Below are positions 1 to 5,669 of a stretch of 6,358 nucleotides of DNA, piece after piece. Origin of the DNA: Bryobacteraceae bacterium. GTDB taxonomy: Bacteria; Acidobacteriota; Terriglobia; Bryobacterales; Bryobacteraceae. Below the pieces are notes generated by a model. That model was given only the letters and a program-made list of their open reading frames with translations, did not search any database and was not told where the DNA came from. The stretch covers positions 1 to 6,358 of the forward strand of contig CANGVB010000225.1 in the NCBI GenBank assembly GCA_947456995.1. The letters run 5' to 3'. Positions within the stretch are counted from its first letter, which is position 1; every line of letters begins with the position of its first letter. The position numbers were made by a program, and so were the translations under genes.

Positions 1-490
1 CGTTGGAAATTCCCGGAAGCCGGCTTGGGGGAGCCACTCCTACTGATTCGGTCAAATGGGGCACAACATGGATCGGAACAGTTACCCCAGCTTCAACAAA
101 GAGCTTTCGATTCCACTGGCACGGCACGATCACTCCGTCCAATTGATTCAGCCACTCCACCCAGATCTTCGGCACGACATCCAATTCCCAAACAGTCATT
201 CCGATGACGCGCTTGTTGCGCTCAATACTACGCCATCGCATGAAGTACTCAGGAATCAAATGCACGATGACAGTGTCATACTCCAGATTCCTGTTTACGA
301 GATCGCTAAACTCATCACCCTCAAGCTCAGTGCCCTCATAAGGCTCAAGCCACATTTTCCATTTATTTCCGATCACCATTGGCATCCACGTTACGGGGAC
401 ACCACATCCTCTGAGCGCACGCAAATAGGCGCGCCCTGCTCTGCCGTAACCAGTGTTTCCGCTGTCGGAAACAAACTTGATGCCACGCAT
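1..490 (-). CDS. Glycosyltransferase family 4 (GT-B), N-terminal part, cut by window edge
   Basis: I found this frame by reading the minus strand from the ATG at 490. It stays open for 163 codons and runs off the left edge. It starts MRGIKFVSDSGNTGYGRAGR, and the 'SGNTGYGRAGRAYLRAL' stretch (residues 10-26) has the glycine-rich, substrate-loop look of GT-B glycosyltransferase N-domains. Residues 71-77 (YDTVIVH) and 94-101 (KRVIGMTV) read as Rossmann beta strands. The segment WELDVVPKIW (101-110) followed by DGVIVPCQWNR (118-128) and VPIHVVPHL (138-146) is typical of GT4 enzymes. The nucleotide-sugar-binding C-domain lies outside the window, so donor specificity cannot be read. The start overlaps the stop of the upstream glycosyltransferase (TAATG), implying coupled translation. 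It is probably cytosolic or membrane-peripheral and acts on a cell-surface glycan; that role is inferred from family. Confidence 0.82.
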   Translation of the reverse strand, partial: MRGIKFVSDSGNTGYGRAGRAYLRALRGCGVPVTWMPMVIGNKWKMWLEPYEGTELEGDEFSDLVNRNLEYDTVIVHLIPEYFMRWRSIERNKRVIGMTVWELDVVPKIWVEWLNQLDGVIVPCQWNRKLFVEAGVTVPIHVVPHLTESVGVAPPSRLPGISN

Positions 491-1374
491 TAAGAGTCGG
501 CTCTTTGCGGGCGCCAGAACCAGCCTGCCATGAAGGCAAGCCAGCCGATTCCAAGCGTGCCCAACATGGCAATTTGCTTCCAAGCCCCATATCGAAAGGC
601 CTTGATGCTGTTGAAGTACACCTGCACCCGGTCTTCAATCGACAAGGGCAAGCTTGCACTCGCTGTGGACAGACTTCGTGAATATTGCCCAGACTCAAAT
701 ACCTTCTGCAGGCAAATCCGAAAACTCGTTACCTCCGCATGCACCACAACTGCTTGAGGCCAGAAACAGATCTCCGCCTCAGGAACTTGCGCGGTCATAC
801 GATGCAAAACCTCGGTGTCCCCCACAATCGGCATTGCCAGAAACGGCCCCAGTTGTAGCATCATTGCTCGCTCAATCGCCATGTTTCCCGCATGTCCAAA
901 ATATTTTGCCGTGAGCTTCTTCTCCAGCAGATATTCCAGCTTCTGATCATAATAGTCGCGGTAGCAGCGAAGCCAGATGGATGCATCCTCTGGATAGGCG
1001 ATCCCGCCAAGAATCACCTTCGCCTGCGTGGTTTCGATGGCGATGACAAGCTGCGATAACCAGTCGGGGGCAGCAAGACAATCGGCATCCAGAAATACAA
1101 TATATCGACCGCGAGCTTCATTCACGCCTCGATTGCGTGCAATGTAGGGATCTCGTATTTCTTCGCGCACAACGACAACACCAGCTTCCGCGCTCAAAAT
1201 CTCGAGCGACCGGTCTGTAGAACCGTTGTCGACAAAAATCACCTCGTATAGTGCTCGGTCCAGTGTTTGCTTGCGCAGGCACTCCAGGCATAGCGCAAGC
1301 CATCTCTCTTCGTTAAGAAAAGGAACGACAATGCTCAGCATGGGCGGCTGCTGAGCACCACTAAAGTCGCTCAT
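490..1374 (-). CDS. Glycosyltransferase family 2 (GT-A fold) with a C-terminal hydrophobic segment
   Basis: This 294-residue protein should transfer a sugar from a nucleotide-sugar donor, with metal held by a DxD-type motif. Visible landmarks: SIVVPFLNEER (14-24), the opening strand and loop of GT2 enzymes; VIFVDNGSTDRS (45-56), the donor-binding segment; GRYIVFLDADC (89-99), whose DAD at 96-98 (positions 1089-1081) is the metal-binding motif; and GDTEVLHR (185-192), matching the region that usually carries the acidic catalytic base. Residues 266-287 are hydrophobic and aromatic-rich, probably one membrane anchor or peripheral helix, followed by RPQRADS. The start at 1374 overlaps the acylase stop as ATGA. 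Met12 is a possible later start, since the domain only begins near residue 13. The stop shares a base with the next start. The acceptor is unknown; a cell-envelope polysaccharide or glycolipid is the likely setting. Confidence 0.9.
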   Translation of the reverse strand: MSDFSGAQQPPMLSIVVPFLNEERWLALCLECLRKQTLDRALYEVIFVDNGSTDRSLEILSAEAGVVVVREEIRDPYIARNRGVNEARGRYIVFLDADCLAAPDWLSQLVIAIETTQAKVILGGIAYPEDASIWLRCYRDYYDQKLEYLLEKKLTAKYFGHAGNMAIERAMMLQLGPFLAMPIVGDTEVLHRMTAQVPEAEICFWPQAVVVHAEVTSFRICLQKVFESGQYSRSLSTASASLPLSIEDRVQVYFNSIKAFRYGAWKQIAMLGTLGIGWLAFMAGWFWRPQRADS

Positions 1375-3521
1375 CGATTCCCGGGACGATACTCTCGCTC
1401 GCTGTTTGCCTTCACTTCAGCGGGATAGAAATAGACTTCACGCAGGGTGCCTTTTGCATAACGGTCTTGCTGATCATTGAAGTGCTTGCTCTTGGGGTCT
1501 CCGCTCTCACCACCGGCTGAAATCGCAATTGCTCTCAACTTCTTGCCAAACTCCACAACAGCAACAAAGCTATTGCCACTGGTGCCATACCATTTCTTCG
1601 TCCCAGGCTGAGGCCGTGCCCCAAAGCTCGCCAGACTGCCCCAGATCGCCGACGTAAATCCAACCGGGACACTCGCCTTCGCATCGTCAAAGGGATGCAC
1701 GATATCTCCAGTCAAGCGTTGAAAACGGTTGATCTCACCCCACGGCGTCTTCCACGATCCACTGGTTCGCTCCAGCTTCACCATCGCTGCAGCCAGAGCC
1801 TCCAGCATCAAAGCCGGCGATGCCTTCGTACCCAGATACTCCTCCACCAGCATGCCCTCAAGACGGGCTGCCGGCATCGCCAGCCGCCGCGCTTCTTCCC
1901 CCCAAAACACAGCTACCGAAGTAGCAACAGAATCCACCGACCAACGCAGATCCCATTTCTCAAGCACGGCCAACTGCTCACGCCAACTCGCATCAGAATT
2001 CTTGAGCGCACGAATCAGCGCAGGCATCGGCTTCTCAAACCATGGCAGGTAGCTGTCGTAAGCCGCAGCCAGCAGGCTCTCAACTGTGAAATCAGTCTTG
2101 CCTTCAAACACCTGCAATGCATGTATACCCCGCGCCGAGGCCGTCCCGCTTTCCACATAAGCAGGGTATGCATCCTTCTTCAAGCTCTCTTTGCCAGCAG
2201 CCCACCAGGGGAAGTCATTGGCATTGTAAAGCCAGCCCGCCTTGGGGTCCAGAAGGTTCGGGGTCTCGTCAATACTATGTAGCCCCTTGTACTCAGTCGC
2301 CGGGTTCGATCCATCCACTGGCTTGGTCCAGTCAAAGGCGACATCCCGCTTGGGCATATAGTTCCCGTGAAAATAAGCAATGTGCCCGCTTGAGTCCGCA
2401 AAGATCGTATTGTTCGAAGAGTTTGTTTTCAGCTCCATCGTTTCGCGAAAGCTCTTATAGTCTTTGGCTTTCGTGCGCAGGTAAGACTGCTGCAACGCCT
2501 TCACTGGCTCCTGCATCAGACGAACCGCAACCCACTGCCCATTGGCGCTACGCACAATCGGCCCATGCGTTGAATAAAACACAGTGAACTTCTTCTCAGC
2601 CACACCGGTCTTCGTCTTGTAAGGAATCGTTACCGACTTTGAAACCAGCAGCTTCTCTTCATTGCCGTACTTTGCATAGAAGCGATCGCCCTTCTGCGTT
2701 ACCGTCTCAAGGTATTCATCAATCACATCCGCGCCGCTCGAAGTATGCATCCAGCCACACTTCTCGTTGAAGCCCTGATAGATAAAGAACTGCCCCCACG
2801 TGGATGCCCCATAAGCATTCAATCCCTCGCCACTCACCATCTGCAACTCCGACCGGAAGTAGAACGAAGTATGCGGATTAATCAGCAGCAACGACGCCTT
2901 GTTCTTCGTATTCGTTGGCCCAATCGCAACTCCGTTTGACCCAGACGGCTCCTTATGCAAATCCTCAACCTCAACCCGGGCCAGCGTCGAAGCAGCCTTG
3001 CCGTAGAAGGCCTCCAACTCATTCAGATTCACCCGCTCGATATCCCCGCCAATGCTGCCTTCGGTAAAGCTCAACGCCATCCACGGCTCAAAGCGCGTAA
3101 TCACCCGCGGCTTCACCTCAGGATGCTTGGCAAGATAAAAATTCAGCCCGTCCGCAAAAGCATCCATCAGCTTCTTCATCCAGGCCGGGCTTTGTGAATA
3201 CTGCTGCTTCAGCCTCTCCGGATCCACAAACAACTTCATCCGCAGATCCTGATAGATCAACTTCTCGCCTTCAGCCTCGGCAAGCCGGCCCATGGCATTA
3301 ATGTAATTGGTCTCTACGCGGTTGAAGTCCTCTTCGGCCTGCGCATACACAGCCCCAAAGACTGCATCGGCATCCGTCTTGCCATAGACATGAGCAATGC
3401 CCCAGCTATCCCGCACGATTCTTACCCTCTTCGCTTGCCCCTCCCAACGCCGCAGCTCTGCCGGATCAGCGGCAAATCCACAACAGGCAATCAACAGAAG
3501 GGCGACAAAAGAGCAACGCAT
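1371..3521 (-). CDS. Exported penicillin-acylase-family Ntn hydrolase (S45 peptidase family)
   Basis: This 716-residue precursor has a Sec-type signal peptide (residues 1-18, MRCSFVALLLIACCGFAA). It belongs to the penicillin/cephalosporin/aculeacin acylase family, which cleaves amide bonds of acylated substrates. Evidence in order: VRIVRDSWGIAHVYG (33-47), the usual alpha-chain opening; GSNGVAIGP (194-202), where Gly194/Ser195 fit the autoproteolytic site and N-terminal nucleophile of the beta chain; INPHTSF (214-220); GWMHTSSGADVIDEY (256-270); NNTIFADSSGHIAYF (370-384), the region supplying the oxyanion-hole Asn; and a C-terminal GGESGDPKSKHFNDQ stretch. Length fits a full precursor. By sequence style it is nearer aculeacin-type and N-acyl-homoserine-lactone acylases than classical penicillin G acylase, but the substrate cannot be read. 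The start lies 9 bp after the oxidoreductase stop, with no clear Shine-Dalgarno, so translation is probably coupled. Maturation should be periplasmic. Confidence 0.93.
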   Translation of the reverse strand: MRCSFVALLLIACCGFAADPAELRRWEGQAKRVRIVRDSWGIAHVYGKTDADAVFGAVYAQAEEDFNRVETNYINAMGRLAEAEGEKLIYQDLRMKLFVDPERLKQQYSQSPAWMKKLMDAFADGLNFYLAKHPEVKPRVITRFEPWMALSFTEGSIGGDIERVNLNELEAFYGKAASTLARVEVEDLHKEPSGSNGVAIGPTNTKNKASLLLINPHTSFYFRSELQMVSGEGLNAYGASTWGQFFIYQGFNEKCGWMHTSSGADVIDEYLETVTQKGDRFYAKYGNEEKLLVSKSVTIPYKTKTGVAEKKFTVFYSTHGPIVRSANGQWVAVRLMQEPVKALQQSYLRTKAKDYKSFRETMELKTNSSNNTIFADSSGHIAYFHGNYMPKRDVAFDWTKPVDGSNPATEYKGLHSIDETPNLLDPKAGWLYNANDFPWWAAGKESLKKDAYPAYVESGTASARGIHALQVFEGKTDFTVESLLAAAYDSYLPWFEKPMPALIRALKNSDASWREQLAVLEKWDLRWSVDSVATSVAVFWGEEARRLAMPAARLEGMLVEEYLGTKASPALMLEALAAAMVKLERTSGSWKTPWGEINRFQRLTGDIVHPFDDAKASVPVGFTSAIWGSLASFGARPQPGTKKWYGTSGNSFVAVVEFGKKLRAIAISAGGESGDPKSKHFNDQQDRYAKGTLREVYFYPAEVKANSEREYRPGNR
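2937..2942 (-). other. Predicted autoproteolytic cleavage site Gly194|Ser195 of the acylase
   Basis: The codons GGG TCA encode Gly194-Ser195 in the acylase. In penicillin-acylase-family precursors the bond before an 'SN' pair is cut autocatalytically, and the freed Ser amino group is the catalytic nucleophile. Here Ser195-Asn196 follow a Lys/Glu/Pro/Ser-rich linker (KEPSG), as expected. Cleavage would give an alpha chain of about 175 residues after signal removal and a beta chain of 522 residues. This is a motif-based prediction. Confidence 0.75.
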
Positions 3522-3530
3522 AGATACAGG

Positions 3531-5189
3531 TCAATTTACCGCAGGAGCCTTGACGAACTCGAGCACCTGCCCATCCTCCACCAGTTTCTTGCGCAACACC
3601 TCATACGGCAAATCCTGCACATCCACCTTCGAATCCATAGCCAAAACAGCCGCAGTGGCTGCTGACTGTCCCAGAATCATGAACACCGGCTCCATCCGGA
3701 TCGACCCATACGCAATATGCGAACTCGACAGACAAACCGGCACAAACAAGTTCCTTGCCTGCCCCTTCTTCGGCACCAGCGACCCATAGGAAATCTGATA
3801 CGGCCCGTTCGTGCTCACCCCAATATCACCCTCGTTCTGCACATAACCATCGGGCGTAATGTAGCGCTGGATGTTGTGAGAATCGATCCCATAAGAACCC
3901 ATCCCCACCGGCTCAGGCGTGGGCCGCTTCTTCGTCAACTCGTTCTCGGTCATCACATACTTGCCCACCATCCGGCGTGCCTCGCGAATGTACATCTGGT
4001 GTGGCCAGTTGCCCGTCTTCACAAATTCATCCTTGGCCAGGCCCCACTTCGCAAACTCCGTCCGCACATCCGCCGGCACTCGAGGATCATTGGCGATGAA
4101 GTAAAGCCAGCCCTGCTGGTAGTTCACATGCTCATCAAAAATCTCTTTGCGCCGGGCATAGTTTGCTTCTGGATAATCCCAGTTGCGCCCAATGTTGTCC
4201 GTCGAAAAAGGTCCGTGGTTATTGGTATCGGTCTTCAGATTCGGGATCGGGTCAAACTTCTGAAAGGTCTCGCGCCAGCCCGCATCAAAGATCCTTAGCA
4301 ACAGCTCATAATCCTTGGGCTCATATTTGGTCGGCTTGGGAAAAGGCACCCGGTTGGCCTCGTGCTGCGTCAGACTCATGCGGAAGCAATAAGCCTGCAC
4401 CTTCTTGTCGCCCGCTCCATAAACGCCAGGAAACTCCGTACTGATCTTCGGCAACACACCACTCTTCGGGTCACCAGGAATCACATAGGGCGAGATCGGC
4501 TTCGGCACCGCACCAAAATGATGCCGGTGATGTAGCACTCCCGTCTGTACCCCGTTCCACTTCTCACCATAGGTTGCAGTTGACTCACGGCCCACGTGAT
4601 AATCCACCTTCGCCGCAGCCATCAAGTCACCTTCATAGGTAGCATCGATAAACATCTTGGCAATGTACTTGTTGCCGTCCAGCGTCGTGATCGAAACGAT
4701 GCGCCCATCTTTCATCTCGACGCCCTTCTCGCGATCCAGCCACGCATTGCGAACAATCGGGATCTTCGTTTCCTTCACCCATTGCTCATAAACACCTTCG
4801 GCAACATGCGGCTCAAAGATCCACATCGTCCGGCCCTTTGAATCCAGTGCTTCAGTGCCCTGGCCCTTGTTGCCATAAGCCTCACGCTTCTGCCAACGCC
4901 ATGCATCCGGCTTGTCATAGTGTTGCCAGACACGATGATAGAACTCACGAGACAGCCCGCCAATCACAGCCTTGTTGCCTGAGTCGGTCCAGCCCAACCC
5001 ACCTGCCGTAAGCCCGCCCAAGTGCTCTTCCGGGCAAACCATCATCACTGATTTACCCATCTTCTTAGCCTGCACGGCAGCCGTAACGGCACCCGAAGTA
5101 CAGCCATAAATCACGATATCGGCTTTGCGGGTAGCCGCCTCTGCGCCAAGACTGGCCAGGATCAAAACTGCGAGTTGAGGGATCTTCAT
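3531..5189 (-). CDS. Exported FAD-dependent oxidoreductase, PF12831 (FAD_oxidored) type
   Basis: This 552-residue protein starts with a hydrophobic signal peptide (MKIPQLAVLILASLGAEAA, cleavage near residue 19). Next comes a dinucleotide-binding beta-alpha-beta unit, DIVIYGCTSGAVTAAVQAKK (24-43), with the family's modified glycine motif (GCTSGA rather than GxGxxG). Further hallmarks are HLGGLTAGGLGWTDSG (56-71), FIDATYEGDLMAAA (180-193, a C-terminal FAD contact), GRES (200-203), and the closing VPVCLSSSHIAYGSIRMEP (483-501) with LGQSAATAAVLA (506-517). Together these place it confidently in the FAD-dependent oxidoreductase family often annotated 'xanthan lyase' or simply 'FAD-dependent oxidoreductase' in Acidobacteriota and Planctomycetota. 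The substrate is unknown; sugar- or glycan-linked oxidation is often assumed but not shown here. It is the first gene of the minus-strand operon. The upstream Shine-Dalgarno is weak (GAGTAGCAGAA before ATG), but the signal peptide supports this start. Confidence 0.92.
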   Translation of the reverse strand: MKIPQLAVLILASLGAEAATRKADIVIYGCTSGAVTAAVQAKKMGKSVMMVCPEEHLGGLTAGGLGWTDSGNKAVIGGLSREFYHRVWQHYDKPDAWRWQKREAYGNKGQGTEALDSKGRTMWIFEPHVAEGVYEQWVKETKIPIVRNAWLDREKGVEMKDGRIVSITTLDGNKYIAKMFIDATYEGDLMAAAKVDYHVGRESTATYGEKWNGVQTGVLHHRHHFGAVPKPISPYVIPGDPKSGVLPKISTEFPGVYGAGDKKVQAYCFRMSLTQHEANRVPFPKPTKYEPKDYELLLRIFDAGWRETFQKFDPIPNLKTDTNNHGPFSTDNIGRNWDYPEANYARRKEIFDEHVNYQQGWLYFIANDPRVPADVRTEFAKWGLAKDEFVKTGNWPHQMYIREARRMVGKYVMTENELTKKRPTPEPVGMGSYGIDSHNIQRYITPDGYVQNEGDIGVSTNGPYQISYGSLVPKKGQARNLFVPVCLSSSHIAYGSIRMEPVFMILGQSAATAAVLAMDSKVDVQDLPYEVLRKKLVEDGQVLEFVKAPAVN

Positions 5190-5240
5190 TTCTGCTACTC
5201 AATACTCTATGCGAATTGGCAGATGTAGACTTAAAGATTC
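5190..5240. promoter_or_regulatory. Divergent intergenic region expected to hold both promoters
   Basis: Only 51 bp separate the start of the FAD oxidoreductase (minus) from the GTG of the His-rich protein (plus), so promoters for both units must lie here or overlap the coding sequences. On the plus strand, TAGACT at 5226-5231 sits about 10 bp before the GTG and could be a -10 box of a leaderless transcript, but no convincing -35 stands 16-18 bp upstream. No clear operator palindrome was found. The regulatory role follows from the gene arrangement; the exact sites are not established. Confidence 0.5.
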
Positions 5241-5600
5241 GTGCGCAAGTACTTGCATCTCGCCGTTGCGGTTTGCCTGCTGAGTTCTTTCAGCCAGGCC
5301 CCGCTTGGCCATTTTCACGCCGAGGACCCCGATCACGATCACGGAGAAACCCATCTCCACTGGCATCATGACGACATCGACGCCCCAGCCTGGGAAGCCG
5401 AAGAACACGATCAGGACGCTTACTGGATCGATTGGCTCGCTGGCGACGGCAACCCGGCGGCAAAAATGCTCATCGTATTGCCTTCCCGGCAACACGTGAT
5501 TCAGCTTCAGGTCACCGAAACTCTCAGGCCCGCACCCGCACCCAAGAATCACGATCCCCCATGGCGCGCTGGCCTCCCCGCACGCGCTCCTCCCGCCTAG
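5241..5600 (+). CDS. Small secreted His/Asp-rich protein, putative metal-binding (CzcI/DUF2946-like in style)
   Basis: This 119-residue ORF begins with GTG at 5241. The start is chosen because it gives a textbook signal peptide, MRKYLHLAVAVCLLSSFSQA, with likely cleavage after Ala20. No other upstream start fits, and no clear Shine-Dalgarno is seen, so a leaderless message is possible. The mature part opens with a dense cluster: nine His (24, 26, 32, 34, 38, 40, 42, 43, 56) and many Asp/Glu between residues 24 and 59, well suited to Zn, Cu, Co or Ni binding. A tryptophan/acid stretch (YWIDWLAGDG, 61-70) and a Pro/Ala/Arg tail ending LPARAPPA follow. It precedes a CzcC-like outer-membrane factor, a position where small periplasmic proteins such as CzcI occur. 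Homology to CzcI or DUF2946 is a guess from composition, tail and context. A 237-codon antisense frame covers it but has no recognisable features. Confidence 0.68.
   Translation: MRKYLHLAVAVCLLSSFSQAPLGHFHAEDPDHDHGETHLHWHHDDIDAPAWEAEEHDQDAYWIDWLAGDGNPAAKMLIVLPSRQHVIQLQVTETLRPAPAPKNHDPPWRAGLPARAPPA
5310..5369 (+). other. His/Asp cluster (candidate metal-binding segment)
   Basis: Codons 24-43 of the small secreted protein carry eight His in twenty residues, in HxH spacing (24/26, 32/34, 38/40/42) plus the adjacent pair H42-H43, interleaved with Asp and Glu. Such spacing is common in periplasmic metal-binding segments. Metal identity cannot be read from the sequence. Confidence 0.6.
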
Positions 5601-5669
5601 CTCCTCTCCCCACTTGCTCTCGTTCTGAGAGCCAATCCCCTTTTGTCTAATCATTTTTGAGGTGGCCTC
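5601..5669 (+). promoter_or_regulatory. Intergenic spacer with strong Shine-Dalgarno (GAGGTG, 5659-5664) for the efflux gene
   Basis: These 69 bp separate the small His-rich gene from the outer-membrane factor on the same strand. GAGGTG at 5659-5664 lies 5 bp before the ATG at 5670 and fixes that start; another ATG at 5677 is in a different frame with no family-like product. An AT-richer patch (5641-5658) precedes the ribosome site. There is no hairpin plus T-run that would terminate transcription between the genes, so co-transcription is likely. Confidence 0.7.

Noticed and set aside
56..493. Plus-strand open frame of 145 codons
   Set aside because: It lies opposite the GT4 fragment, which shows clear family motifs on the minus strand. 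The plus product has low-complexity, unfamiliar sequence.
1695..2282. Plus-strand open frame of 195 codons
   Set aside because: It is fully inside the acylase gene on the opposite strand and its product is His/Arg/Gln/Pro-rich with no domain, typical of a shadow frame.
3717..4298. Plus-strand open frame of 193 codons
   Set aside because: It is antisense to well-conserved parts of the FAD oxidoreductase. The His/Arg/Leu/Ile-rich product has no motifs.
5216..5221. TTGGCA as a -35 box for the His-rich gene
   Set aside because: A -10 at normal spacing would fall at about 5239, on the start codon itself, so it does not pair with TAGACT.
5213..5240. GAAT...ATTC inverted repeat as an operator in the divergent spacer
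   Set aside because: Only four bases pair around a 20-bp loop, which is expected by chance.
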